Source: Pholiota molesta
Taxonomy: Eukaryota > Basidiomycota > Agaricomycetes > Agaricales > Strophariaceae
Assembly: GCA_014925825.1 (NCBI GenBank)
Contig: JACGCK010000177.1
Span: 29,517-93,516, forward strand
DNA: 64,000 nt
Direction of reading: 5' to 3'
This document shows, one piece after another, positions 33,734-44,907 of the stretch. Position 1 is the first letter of the stretch. Each line of letters starts with the position of its first letter. The notes beneath the pieces are model-generated. The model ran no database searches. It was not told the DNA's origin and saw only the letters and a program-made list of their open reading frames with translations. The position numbers were made by a program, and so were the translations under genes.

Positions 33734-34901
33734 GGGGCTCCTAGATGTATTGATAAGTGGATATTGTGTAAAGCTGTGGGTCTGCAGGGAGAAGTACTTC
33801 TCTACACCGAATCTGCACTAGTTATATCTTCAGTTATTGTTCGAATTCGTGCGTTGCTAACTTCCACGTATACAGCTGTGCCTATCTTGGCTGCAGAGCT
33901 CTGCAGGACGACTGAACTGGATGCGCTAAACATAGGTGTTCCGAGGCATAGCTTTGATCTTCACATCCCAGGATTAAGACGAGGAAAGATGGTATGCTAA
34001 ACAGCAGTAAATGATTGCTCGACTCGGAACTTTGAAGACTTGTCATGCATGTAATTTATGACCTGTACAATGTCAATAACGACGCGCGGATAGATATACT
34101 TATGGTATACTCGATTCCGTAGTTTGCCTGTGGACAGCCAATAGTATTATGATACGCATAACGTGGGTGTGCACCAGCGGCTATTAATGCTTACCTCGTC
34201 TCGCGCCCGTCTGATTGGAGAGCAGCCTGTTTTGGGTACCGGTAGACCTTGATGTAAATGTATGCATACCACTGCGAACTTCCACGCAGTGCCACGAAGG
34301 AGCCACGACGCTCTGCCAGAACCATTGAGTGCTAAAACCAAATCACCGGTGCAGCCATTTCATTTCAGCGCAGAAGCTTTGGCGACATCCAGTCGCATTT
34401 CATTCAACTGCGGCGTTGCTAGTCACTAGTCAGATGGAACTTCGGAAGCACTGCCCTGTTCTTCTTCGTTCGACATTAAGTAGTCTTCTTGCCTATTCTG
34501 AGCCTTCCGCATGTCGCCCATATATGTAGCTCCTAGTGCATCAGCAAAACCAGTCATGTCGTCTCCATCAGAAAGGCTGTGGTATTTACCTGTGGCTCTT
34601 GGCAAGAGTGATGTAGATGGTAGTGGCCAGAAAGTTCGACAGAGGAATAGACAAGGATTAGATGCCTTGAAGGTTTTCCGCAAATCAAAGAGTCTTATCG
34701 CCGACCGTCATGTTGAGTGTTTCAGCATGCGCATTTGGACCATCACGGAAGCAATGCATTTCGTACGATACCCCCACAAAACTCAAATCCCAGATCGTCA
34801 ACAATTTCTATCCGATAGCTTGACTGTTTTCATTGAAGGAATGGTAGAAGCACAAGCACAGAAAGCATCTATCAAATAATCCCAACCACCACTTACTCTG
34901 C
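33734..34901. other. Intergenic, no supported gene
   Basis: Contains the promoter of membrane copy 5 and the ATP3 3' flank. A 122-codon plus-strand frame (34511-34879) and an 85-codon minus-strand frame overlap each other; neither resembles a known protein and I do not call either. Confidence 0.5.
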
Positions 34902-36138
34902 TTACAGAGCACTGGCACCTGTGCAATAAAAACAGAAAGAGATGATTAGAATAAGATGAAGAGTTTGTGGGATAGATGACGCACCAGTGATGATATCCAC
35001 CAGCTCGTTCGTGATCGCGGCTTGGCGACCACGGTTGTATTGCATCTGCAGACTGTTGATCATGTCCTTCGCGTTCTTGGAAGCATTGTCCATGGCATTG
35101 CGACTAGAAACAGAAAGCGACGCAGAGATGAGGATTTGGGAAATTAAAATTTCAGAAGGAAGTTGGACGCACCGAGCACTCTGCTCGCAAGCGTGGGCCT
35201 CGGTAAGAGCGGCGTAGATGGCGTTGGCCAAAGAGAACTCGGCGAAGTCCTTGGTGGCGTCATCCTCGTTCTCGTAGACCTTAAAAGCGTCTGCGCCACA
35301 AAAAGAGGATTGTTAGAACCTCGACCGCAAATGATTTAACGCCAATCATTACGTACTGCTCTCCTTGAGGGCCTCCTCGCCCTTAACTTCCATCACAGTA
35401 GGCTCGTATGACAGAGCGGAGACGAACTTGTTGTACACGAGCACAACCGAGTCGTACTTTATGTTCTTCTGGATGATCAGGTCGGCAACGGCAGCGGCGT
35501 CAGCGAAAGTAGGGATGTCACGGCCGATTTGGTTGAATGTCATTTGTAGGTTGCCACCGACAACGCGGAGGAGCTGGGCCTTGGACTTGTCACCAACAAC
35601 GACAATGGGCGAGTTGGGATCGACGGTGGCGTCGGTGCCTTCAACGCCAGCGAGGGGAGAGTCCGCGACGTTGGCCAGTGCACGACGTGTGGCCTTGGAC
35701 ACAGAGGAGTGGATACCACCGCACAAACCCTTGTCGGAGGAGATGACGATGAACAGCTTGTTGGGGGTGGGCTTGTCGGAAGGAACGTGGGTGAATAGCT
35801 CTGCTCGCCGTCCTTTCAACGCTACATTTATGTATATAGGTGCAGACACACGCACCCTTGTTAGCGATACCGTACGCCTTTCCAGCCTCCATGGCCCGCT
35901 GGGCCTTGGCGAGCTTGCTGGACGCAATCATTTTCATCGACTAGAGCATCATACAGTCAGCCATACACCACCTGAAAGACACGGCGCGTCAGACCTTGGT
36001 GATTTTCTCGATGTTCTTGACGGACTTGAGACGGAGCTCGATCTCGCGGAGAGTGGCCATGTTCCTGGCGTTGGTGGGGGCGGCGCCGAGCGCCTGGGGC
36101 TGCGCAGCGGCGCGGGCGAGGGAACGGCGGGCGAGCAT
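34902..36138 (-). CDS. ATP3: Mitochondrial F1-ATP synthase gamma subunit
   Basis: Six exons: 35995-36138, 35856-35940, 35357-35800, 35173-35290, 34985-35103 and 34902-34918. Phases close to 308 codons plus stop. The protein is the rotating central stalk of F1-ATPase in the mitochondrial matrix. The N terminus ([15 protein letters not shown]) is an arginine-rich presequence; mature-protein motifs are [51 protein letters not shown] and, at the C terminus, [20 protein letters not shown] followed by IITGASAL. The acceptor of exon 3 is ambiguous: three in-frame AG sites lie within 23 nt, and I chose gcag before ELFTHV. The gene is divergent from eIF2-beta across 162 bp. A decayed duplicate lies at 43.3-44.1 kb. 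Confidence 0.96.
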
Positions 36139-36300
36139 GGTGGAGGACGGGATTTTACGTTTTCTGCGCTGTTGGCAGCAGCCAGGTCGGGCACTCTCGG
36201 CTTTGCTCGTGTTTGTTCCCACGCCGGGCGGAGTTTCATTTCAATCATCATCGTCCTCTGCGAGTCAGATATCGGCAGTGATCTTTACTGACCGTCCACC
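36139..36300. promoter_or_regulatory. Bidirectional promoter between ATP3 and eIF2-beta
   Basis: Only 162 bp separate the two divergent start codons, so the promoters and 5' leaders must overlap. The interval has no TATA box, consistent with two housekeeping genes. Confidence 0.6.
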
Positions 36301-37684
36301 ATGGCCACTGAGGAACCGCTCTTCGACCCCTCGCTCAAGAAGCGCAAGAAAAAGAACGTCGTCTTCATCGAGGACCCCCTAGGCGCAGACGCCGATCCCA
36401 CCAAACCCGCTCCCGAGACCATCGATGGAACCACCATCAATGGCGAGAGTGTTGATCTCGGACCCACCACTGCTCATGAGCTCATGGCGCAGGAGGCAAA
36501 GTCAGAAAAGCAGGACAAGGACTCGGAGGATTTCAAAGCGATGTTTGGAGACATGAAGAAGAAGAAAAAGAAGAAGGAGATCCCTATGGATTTCGTACGT
36601 CCATGAATTACATATCGGGTGCTCACAATACTTACATGATATCTAGGGCGAAGACTCTGGTACATCCACACCTCTTACCAAGGATGAAGGTGCTGCACCA
36701 ACAACAACAGAAGGGCCGACGATCACCGCCGACGACCTGGACTTCTCCGACATGAAGAAGAAAAAGAAGTCGAGCAAGAAAAAGGCCGCCTTCGATCTCG
36801 ACGCCTTTGAGAAGGAGCTCACCGAATCCAAGAAGACCTCCAAGGCAGAGGGAGGCGACGAGGAAGAAGAGGAGGGTCCTGAGCCCGATGGCTCGCATCT
36901 GGACAACATCGACGAGGAGGAATTGGGTGAAGATCCATTTGCCCAAGGTGGGGATGCGCCCGTAGGACTGGACGCTGGTAACGAGCCCTGGCTAAAGACC
37001 GACCGTGATTACACATACCAAGAGGTGCGTGTTTCTGTCCATCTCCCCGTACATCTCTAACGTATCTTTCTATTTCTTCGGTATAAAAATAGCTACTGAC
37101 ACGGTTCTACGCCTCACTACACGCCGCCAATCCCTCCCTCCTCTCCAGCGCGTCGAAGAAGCGCTACACCATCGCCCCACCCCAACTCTTCCGCGAAGGC
37201 AACAAGAAATCGATCTTTGCCAACGTCACCGATATCTGCAAAAAGATGCATCGTCAAGTACGTTCTTCTTATATTCCTTACCAATAATCGATTTATTTAA
37301 CATGAATCTTCTACAGCCCGAACACGTCATCCAATACCTCTTCGCCGAAATGGGTACGACAGGAAGCGTCGACGGTGCCGGACGACTGGTTATCAAGGGT
37401 CGTTTCCAACAGAAACAAATCGAGAACGTGCTACGCCGCTACATGGGTACGTCCTCACATCCCCTTCCATATATCCTGATCCTGATCCTGACATCCTCTT
37501 CCCCTCTTCCCCAGTCGAATACGTCACCTGCAAGACCTGCAAATCGCCCGACACCCTCCTCACCAAGGAGAACCGCATCTTCTTCATGGCCTGCGAGTCG
37601 TGCGGCTCCAGACGGTCCGTCAACGCCATCAAGAGCGGTTTCCAGGCGCAGGTCGGGAAGCGCAGCAAGAACAAGACGGGCTGA
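36301..37684 (+). CDS. SUI3: Translation initiation factor eIF2, beta subunit
   Basis: Five exons: 36301-36594, 36647-37024, 37093-37257, 37317-37446 and 37515-37684. Phases close to 378 codons plus stop. As part of the eIF2 trimer it helps deliver initiator Met-tRNA to the 40S ribosome. The N-terminal half has the three lysine blocks expected for binding eIF5 and eIF2B-epsilon ([24 protein letters not shown]) in an acidic background. The C-terminal core ([20 protein letters not shown], then [20 protein letters not shown]) ends in a C-x2-C / C-x2-C zinc ribbon (CKTCKSP and MACESCGS). The start gives [18 protein letters not shown], the usual N terminus. The symbol follows the yeast orthologue. 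Confidence 0.97.
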
Positions 37685-38085
37685 TCGACCTCCTCCTTGT
37701 GTCGCGCTGGCTGGCTTTCCTTCTTCCGTCGCTGTGGTTGTGGGGATGGTGCGAATGGAGTCCGTATACACTCTGTCGCCTTTAGATATATATTACTGGT
37801 GTGTTTGTAGGCAACCATGAGTGGAAGATGGCGTCGTTGGTTTACTTAGAGCATCGCGTGTTGGATATGCGCAAATCCACTTCTTTTTCCCCTCTTCCGT
37901 GGTTCAGGAATGTCGTTTATGATCGTTCCATTCATTGAAATTTGAAAGCCGTTTGTGAGTTGGGCTGTCGCGCGCCGTTAGCGCTGCACAGTGCAAGTCA
38001 TCGTCTATCCGTCCGCTATCGTTGGTTGGCAGACGTACGTACCTCTAAGTATATCGAATCCGGGACATTCTCATTATTTGTTAAC
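37685..38085. other. Intergenic between eIF2-beta and tRNA-Met
   Basis: The eIF2-beta 3' UTR and the tRNA upstream flank. No gene recognised. Confidence 0.5.
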
Positions 38086-38191
38086 GCCTCCTTGGCTCAG
38101 TTGGTTAGAGCGCAGGTCTCATATATAGCAATATGAATAACACTTGTGTTATGCAATCCTGAGGTCGCAAGTTCGAACCTTGCAGGGGGCA
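38086..38191 (+). tRNA. tRNA-Met (elongator, anticodon CAT) with a 32-nt intron
   Basis: The acceptor pairs GCCTCCT with AGGGGGC, with discriminator A at 38191. The D arm is GCTC-AGTTGGTTA-GAGC. The anticodon stem is CAGGT/TCCTG with the T-T mismatch at 31-39 that is also found in yeast elongator tRNA-Met. The T arm is GCAAG-TTCGAAC-CTTGC. The loop reads CT-CAT-A and is interrupted directly after position 37 by 32 nt. The intron contains a run able to base-pair (AATAACAC/GTGTTAT). Confidence 0.93.
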
Positions 38192-38659
38192 CTCAATTAT
38201 ACTTCTGAATTCAATTTTTGCAAATTTTAAATTTTGAATGAGATTCAAAAAATTTCGCATGAGACTGTCGCCATAAATTTTTGGGAATTGCTGCAAAAAC
38301 AAAAGCACAATATGCATGCCCAGGCATATATGACTGAGTTGGTCTGAAAGCACAAAAAGGCATTGTATCGCATAGGTAACGACAACCATATCCGCGGAAG
38401 TCACACCAAGATTCTGGATTCATGCCGGACATGATATCATATAGAAATTATATTCTAGGTCATAGTACATATGCATATGTATAGTAATTGCATGGTTTAT
38501 GAATGCTTATTTGTGCATACGCCCTGGAAGCAGAATGTCGAAGGAAAAGAGCAAGAGAAAGCAGTAGAAAGCGAAACACGACACAGAATAACGGCGAAGT
38601 CGAGAGCGAACAAAGCAACAGTCATGAAAAGCGCACATTTCAAATGTCCAAGTTATAAA
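38192..38659. other. Intergenic, no gene recognised
   Basis: AT-rich sequence downstream of tRNA-Met. The T-rich start provides polymerase III termination. It also holds the 3' flank of the minus-strand gene ending at 38660. A plus-strand frame over 38471-39313 is antisense to that gene and is not called. Confidence 0.5.
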
Positions 38660-39826
38660 TCAATGTCCCAACACTTTCCTCGTATTCACCGTGATCAGCC
38701 ACGCCGACGCGGTGCACAACCCCACAGCCAGGAGGACAAGAGCGTAGCACAATGCGTACCGGCACCGCTGAATCCACGGATCGAACATCCTCCTGCCGTT
38801 CTCCGGCCGCCCCCGCACCTCCGACAGCTTCACCCCATACAGCAGATCCAGCACCCTATTCGGCTTCCCGAGCACGCGCAGCACAGCCCTGCCTCCCCGC
38901 CCGAACACCGACGTCGAGGGCGGCGGCGGCCGCGCGCCCAAGGACATGGACGAGTCCTGCGACGTCCCGGCCGGGCGCGCGACGAACGGGTACCCGAACG
39001 AGATGCCGCGCATCGAGCGCTTCGGGTCGTTCAGGCGCATCCGCCCGTCGTCCGTGTGCTGCTTCTCCGCCACCCACCGCGGGAGCGCGGGGTACACCTG
39101 CCCCGCGCGCGCCTTCTGCGCCGCGGAGGCCGACCCGCTCCTGCGCTTGCCCTGCCGGCGCTGGGTGTTTGCGGCGGTCGCGTTGAGGTTGGGGTTGGGG
39201 CTGCCTGTGGGCGTTGTGGTGGGCGCGGCGCCGTCGCCCTGGTTGGATGCGGCACTGTCGCCGCTAGCCCTCGCGGCCTTCTTCAGCTTGTTGGGTCGGC
39301 GCTCAGCGCGTGAGCGTATCCCACAACATCCCGAAAAACGGCTCGACAGCGCACCGAAGAAGCCTGCAATGCTCCATCCCGAACGCCAGAAGTACCACTC
39401 CCATAGACTCACACGCGGAGGCAGCTCGCCTGCGTTGGTGAAGTGCCACCCGCCGATGAGCCAGAGCACTGGGAAGACGAAGCCCAGCCAGAACGTCCAA
39501 AAGGCAGGCGTCAGATTCAACGTGGCGGAGAGAAACGACGGAGACGATGGCCGGAAGGGCCAGCGGGTGCTGTGGTCTTTCGCGCTGAACGTCGTGGGTG
39601 ATGAGACCACAAGCTCGGGAGAAGGAGGGGCGTGCCCGTCGATATTCCACCGTCGGAAGATGCCTGACTCGCCTATGGATCTTATTGGGCTAAGAATGCG
39701 TGCGCTGGCGCCTTCTGCAGGGCCGGCGTCAGGCCTCAACGATCCGTGGGATGCTGAGCGGGCAGGATCAGAGGGCGTTCCTCGGCCGTGCTCGTCCTTG
39801 TTCGAATTGATAGTGGCGAGTTCCAT
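38660..39826 (-). CDS. C-terminal membrane part of a serine/proline-rich protein (frame differs from the upstream part)
   Basis: A 388-codon frame from MELATINSNKDEHG to TRKVLGH. It has two clear hydrophobic segments, FWTFWLGFVFPVLWLIGGW (about residue 106) and YALCYALVLLAVGLCTAS (near the end), separated by basic and low-complexity sequence. On the same strand, the frame of the preceding exon overlaps the first 91 nt of this one. The two are probably one gene, for a protein of about 1150 residues. I find no convincing intron linking the frames: the only candidate is a weak 41-nt GT-AG segment ending near 39839. A one-base error or a real frameshift is therefore likely. The family looks like conserved basidiomycete membrane proteins of unknown role. 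Confidence 0.7.
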   Translation of the reverse strand: MELATINSNKDEHGRGTPSDPARSASHGSLRPDAGPAEGASARILSPIRSIGESGIFRRWNIDGHAPPSPELVVSSPTTFSAKDHSTRWPFRPSSPSFLSATLNLTPAFWTFWLGFVFPVLWLIGGWHFTNAGELPPRVSLWEWYFWRSGWSIAGFFGALSSRFSGCCGIRSRAERRPNKLKKAARASGDSAASNQGDGAAPTTTPTGSPNPNLNATAANTQRRQGKRRSGSASAAQKARAGQVYPALPRWVAEKQHTDDGRMRLNDPKRSMRGISFGYPFVARPAGTSQDSSMSLGARPPPPSTSVFGRGGRAVLRVLGKPNRVLDLLYGVKLSEVRGRPENGRRMFDPWIQRCRYALCYALVLLAVGLCTASAWLITVNTRKVLGH

Positions 39827-42245
39827 CCCCAGCTCGGGTCATGGTTGGCGTCCTCGTTGGTGCCGGCAGTGACAAAGCTGTCCGCATGGAGAGATTCACG
39901 CTCGTATTCCTCGTCGTCCTCTTCTTCGTCTACCTCGTCTACGTCTATGTCGTAGCCAGCATCTCCGTCACCCCCATGCTCGCTATCATCTTCATACTCG
40001 TATTCCTCGAGCTCTTCGTCTTCGCCGTGGTGTCCTTCATCGCTGTGTATCACTGGCATCCGATCGACCTCAGCAAGGCCTTTCCGCAGCGTGCTGCCCG
40101 CTTTCGATGCCCTGTCCCTCGGTAAATCCGCGCCGACCTGCGAAAAGCGCAGATCGAGCGGCGGAATCGCAGGAAGCGATGGAATCTTCGGCAGACCGAG
40201 CGTCGGCGCAGTGGTCATCGCCGGAGGCGGCACCTGAATTCCCTGGCCAGCAGGAGGCACTTGCATGCCAGCGGTGATCCCGCTGAGGATGCTCGGCGAC
40301 GTGGGCGTCTGCCCTGCAGAGGCATGGAGTGTCGACGTCGGCGTGTACATCGTGCCCGTGCTGGTGCCCGTCGTGCCTGCGGACGTCGGTGTCTGGATGA
40401 CTTCTCGTGCGCTTGGATTTGAGTTGGTGGCCGGTGTGTTGTTGGTCGAGGAAGAGCGCGGCACAGAGGTCATCAGATGCGCTACGGCGACGGGCCGCGC
40501 TTGCGCTTGGCCGACTCCAGATTGAGTGGGTGTTTGGGATTGCGCGCTAGATTGGCCATTAGCCAGTGTTGACGCGGGTGGAGCTGATTGGGACTGCGAA
40601 TCAGATTTGGATGACGACTGCGAGACAGTACGGTTAAGGTGGCGTGTCAAAAAAGGCGAGGCATATACAGGCGATGGTCCTAGAGATGGACATAGCTTAT
40701 GAGTGAAGGACTTCGCCATCGATCAAGAAATGTGAGCGTACGCGTGATTTCGGAAGGGCTCCCATTCAACTGCCCCATCGAGGCCGACCCAGCTCGGCTC
40801 AAGCTGACCATATTCCCATTGATCGTTCCAATAGACCCTCCGGAACCCGTTCTTACAGAGCCGGTCCTTGTCTTCAACGACTCCTTCTCTCCTACCTCGG
40901 CTGCGGCTGTGTCTTCCGCCGGAGCACCATGTAATAGCGCTGCGCCCAATTCCCCGAGACTCTCCGCGCCAGGACTCGCCTTTCCGGTGCTGGAACTCGC
41001 GTTTTTGCCTCGGGCATACCGCAATGACGCCGCGCGCGAGGACGATTCCAGCACTGGTGAGAAATAATCTTGTTCCGCAATAGGCGAAAGCTGCTTGGCC
41101 AGTGGGTAGTTGTACGCCTGCTTATACACGTCGGTGTCAACGCTGACGGCCGCGGGTTGTGCACCAGGCGCGAGACCGAGAGGAGGTGCGCCGTGCGATG
41201 GATGTGTTAGGCGCTGATCCACGGGTGGGGGACGCGCCTGCGACTGGGCGGGGTGCGAAAAGTGTCGCGTAGAGGATCCAGCACCCGTCTGCAGAGAGGG
41301 CATGCTCTGTGCGTTGTGGAGCTGGAGTTTTAGTGCCCAGCGTGATTTTGGCATCGTGCTTCCATTTCCGTTGGTTGATTTAGAAGCAGAAGACAGGGAG
41401 GCCGTGCTCGTCGATCGCGGCGGAACTGGGAAGTAGAAACCTTCATCGGAGTCCGAATCGAAGGGTGAAGTGTATAACTCGCCCCCATCGTCGTGCTCCT
41501 CATGGTCCGAATGGAGCACGTCCGGCCGACTATCGGATCGACGCGTTGGGGGCCGTTGGGCAGTGCCAGGGATATTGCTGACGACGCTGGCCGGTGCAGT
41601 CACATATCCGGAGTAGGGATACGATTCTTGTGATACGACGTCCGTGGATATGTTCCTATGACTGCTGTATCGCGGAGGGGACTGAATGGAGCCATCAGGT
41701 CAGCACGTTCAAAGAATTTCATTTCGAACAATTTCACGCACGGTATCCTCCTCGTTTTCGTCATCACTTCCCACCGGAATGAACGCCTCGCTATCCAGCC
41801 GCACCACCGCTGGGGGCGCGTAGGTGGCTTGCGTCGCAGCCTGCACAGGAGGACGATCGCCTAGCCTCCTCGGTTTCTCTGGGTCATACCAGGCATTGCT
41901 CCCTCCAGCCACTTGGGGAGGTTGCGCACGACTAGGCCGATGGGCCGCGCCACCGTACGTCGCGCCGGTTGGTACCCCCGTTCCTCCGGATGGGCCGATG
42001 TACTCGTCTAGACCCGTCAGCGAGTTCGCTACAGCTCGTGGAATAGGATAGCTGATAGTCATGGAAGGCGGGCCGCTCGCTGGGGCACGCGCGGTGGTGG
42101 TGGAGATGGCTGGCCGCCGCGTGGAGGACTCTGTGACCGGCCATGGCAAGTTGAGGCTCCTGTTCAGCGAGGATGCGTCGTCTGCTGTGTCTTCATGGGC
42201 TGGCGCGCTGCTGGTAAGACGCAAGCGGGAGAGGAAAGCGAACAT
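39736..42245 (-). CDS. Serine/proline-rich protein, N-terminal part (continues out of frame into 38660-39826)
   Basis: Three exons: 41742-42245, 40742-41681 and 39736-40679. Both introns have good signals (GTGCGT with CTGAC before TTCAG; GTACGC before CTCTAG) and the phases match. As it stands the frame gives 795 residues ending at a stop at 39736. Sequence features are long Ser/Thr/Pro/Gln-rich stretches, an acidic tract (DEEEDDEEYE) near the C terminus, and the motif DPSWGWNSPL just before the frame problem. No known domain is seen. It probably forms the cytosolic part of a protein anchored by the membrane helices encoded downstream. Confidence 0.75.
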
Positions 42246-43339
42246 GGGATAGATACGAAAAGGTAGTAGATGGAGTGTATTCGAGTATGTTCCTGTATTT
42301 TTGGTTGCGTGACGCTATATTACCGCTAGTTTGGGAGCTCGAGATAGGGAGCGTCCCTCCTGCGGAGTAGTCGACGAGATAGTTTAAGGGGAGGGGAAGA
42401 GCGGGGGGATGGAAAGACTTCAGGGAAGGGATGAAGTGAAGATCCGGTGAGGTGCCTGCGTGAAGCTGCTCCCTACTTTGAGTCTGCTTGCCTGACGGTC
42501 GCTTGCGGGCTAAGTTTCGGACATGTTGCGTACACAAGGCTCGGAGATGGGGGATGCGACGCACGCTTCTTCGAAGTGCCAATGAATGGGTGCAAAAACC
42601 CAGGCAAGCCAAACGAAAGCTTCGCTGTCTTTTATAAACTGGTGTCACCTTGAAGGTAGGTGGCCATAGCGTATCTGAAGCAAAGAATATCCTCAGCCCA
42701 TCGTCTTTCGTATGGATTAGTTTATTATGCTGATCACATCTTCACATCACGACGCGCAAGCAGGAAGCCTCGAGGCTGTGGAACGGCAGGTTCTGTCAGA
42801 GGGCTGCTAATCAGCATGCTCGTTTTGTTTACGGAAGGCGAGAAATTAAGTACTAAGAGTGGGCGATAAGTCAAATCGCCGAGTGCCCCAGACAGCGTGT
42901 CTCGAGATAAGCAACTTCGTGTCTTCAGCTATGATAAATTTGCCGCGGAAGTGGGGTATGTGTAAGTTTATCCCTCACAATCATGTTTGATGACTTTAAT
43001 CGAATAAGTAACAGTCCTGAAGGAAAGACGATTATACGCACACATTTCGATGTTGGATACACGCATTAACAGAGGAAGCGGCAAGCCTACATTCGACATT
43101 GTGATGATGTGTTCTTGGAAGAGACAGACAACACGGTGACGACGGGCCACAGCGCCAAAAGCAGTAGGATGCTCACGCGCACGTGATTCCCGGATTCAGC
43201 CGAGGGCGGGGCGTCTGCAATTAAAAGTCCGCAAACGTCTGCCTGTTCACACAACGAAGTCAAGCTTGCTTAAAGTTATAGCACCTGCATTGACTGCAAG
43301 GCTTGATTCAACCTTAATTGAGGCCTCGAGCGCTTCATT
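42246..43339. other. Intergenic, no gene recognised
   Basis: The upstream region of the serine/proline-rich gene and spacer before the ATP3 pseudogene. Several short frames on both strands lack support. Confidence 0.5.
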
Positions 43340-44124
43340 CTGGGATCCACAAAGCCCACCCATGGTATCCACTCCTCTATGGTTATCAAGGCCACACCTC
43401 GCACATTGCCCGACATCGATCCCTCTTCACATTGGCGCAGATGCCAAGGATGCCACAGTTCATAATCGCAATTCGTCATTTCAACTGGTAATCTCTGTTG
43501 ACGAGTTCAAGGCTCAACTTCTTTACGTTGCTGGATTCAAACTACGGACTCAGTTTTAAGTGGCCATGACATTGCTGTGTTCGGTGATGCTGCTGCTGTT
43601 CCTGACCTGATCATCCAGAAGAACGCCAAATACGACCCCTTACGCTTGTCTACAAGTTTATCTCTGTCCTATTGTATGTACAAGCCTAATATGACGGAGA
43701 TCAAGGAGTCCAAGGACGTGTACAAGTAGGTCCTCAAGGAGCAGTACGTGATGATTAGCTTCCATTCACTCGCGGACTGCACCGAGCTCTCCTTACCCGG
43801 CGCCATCTACGCCACTCTGACCGAGGGTCACAATGCGCGCAGAGCGCTCGGTGCGTCCAATTTTCTTTCCAGTTTTGAAGTCCCTAACTCCTCGTTTGCG
43901 CGTTGACTTTTCTCTCTGTCAGAACGCCCAACCCAATGCCTTGCGAAGTATGTGATCAACAGTCTGCAAATGCAATACAATTGTGGTCGCAAAGCCCCCA
44001 TCATGAACGAGCTGGTGGACATTATCAGTGATATCATTAGTGGGTCATGTATCAATGCAAACCCCTTACGTTATATATTAATAATTGCTTTTCGTTCTTA
44101 TCGTGCAGCTGCCAGCGCTCTGTA
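43340..44124 (+). pseudogene. ATP3 (F1 gamma) pseudogene
   Basis: The sequence aligns with exons 3 to 6 of ATP3. Recognisable blocks are GIHSSMVIKAT (43370s), FKAQLLYVAG (43505s), DAAAVPDLIIQKNAKYD (43585-43635), [20 protein letters not shown] (43950-44010) and ASAL followed by a stop at 44122-44124. Frames are broken by deletions and an in-frame TAG in the exon 3 equivalent (near 43727). The equivalents of the last two introns are retained (GTGCGTCC near 43851; ttatcgtgcag near 44098-44108). It therefore arose by DNA duplication, not retroposition, about 8 kb from its parent and in inverted orientation. Confidence 0.88.
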
Positions 44125-44329
44125 AGCAGAGTAATGTGGTCGGGATTGTTTGATATATGCCTTCTGCCCCCGCGCTTATGCCGCTCTTTCAAATTTCAAT
44201 GAATCTGGTCCAACAATCTCCATCGTTTTCGACGATCTGCAACTCAATCTACGATATGAGTATTTTAAGGTAGACATGTGTTCCGCCGTTGAATTGTACG
44301 ACATGCATGAAATAAACGAATCGTTCGCA

Positions 44330-44650
44330 TCCTCCCGGACCAGAACCACCACTTGACACTGTCGTACAGGGCCCATGCGAGACTGGCCTTCTTTTTTCCC
44401 GTTTTCCCTCTCCATTCACGTTCCTTTACCTCCCTCTTCCCTCTAAGGGACCACCACACATCCTTCATGCCAGGCTTGATCTCTCCATTGGCAAGCCTTT
44501 TGTTATTTTTCTCAGCTTCCTTGAGACGACGAGCGAAGGACTCTGTGATCAAACTTGCGACATGGGCTGCACCGCGATCTTCCTGCAGTTTCCACAGATC
44601 GGTGGCTTCGAGAGGTCGCGCTTTCCTAGGCTGAGAAGCGGGCTCCCACC
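44330..44650 (-). pseudogene. Fragment of an ABC transporter (ABCC/MRP type)
   Basis: Read on the minus strand, about 100 codons (KARPLEATDLWKLQEDRGA, then RRLKEAEKNNKRLANGEIKP, GKKKASLAWALYDSVKWWFW) match the region that precedes the first membrane domain in fungal multidrug-resistance-associated ABC transporters. After WFWSGRMRT the match stops. No membrane domains or nucleotide-binding domains follow, so only part of one exon remains. It lies directly beside the ATP3 pseudogene, which marks this interval as a junction of rearranged fragments. Confidence 0.75.
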
Positions 44651-44907
44651 GTGAGTGCTAATTATGATATCTATTGCACCAGTATTTTACTTTGACCCTC
44701 CGATCTGGTAGGAACCTTACTTGACAAGAAGCAGACAGTTATCTGATGCTGATACCCAACATTGAGACTGTCACTGCATAGCGTCATTGTACATCTAACG
44801 TTGCGATATTCTCGTTTGATCGTTGCAAAGCCCTCGGCCATCCTCGCGCACGGCAATACAAGGCAAGGTTGTGAGTCCCAGCTGTGTACCTCTCTCATTT
44901 CCACAAC

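Noticed and set aside
34511..34879. 122-codon plus-strand frame as a gene
   Set aside because: No recognisable motif, no upstream exon, and it overlaps a comparable frame on the other strand.
35365..36291. 308-codon plus-strand frame
   Set aside because: It is antisense to ATP3, whose exons and motifs are unambiguous.
38471..39872. Plus-strand frames of about 280-308 codons
   Set aside because: They are antisense to the minus-strand membrane-protein exon, which has the coherent hydrophobic segments and composition.
39736..39879. A 41-nt intron joining the two frames of the serine/proline-rich gene
   Set aside because: The GT-AG pair (GTCACT ... CCGAG) would fix the frame, but it is shorter than any other intron here and has weak splice signals.
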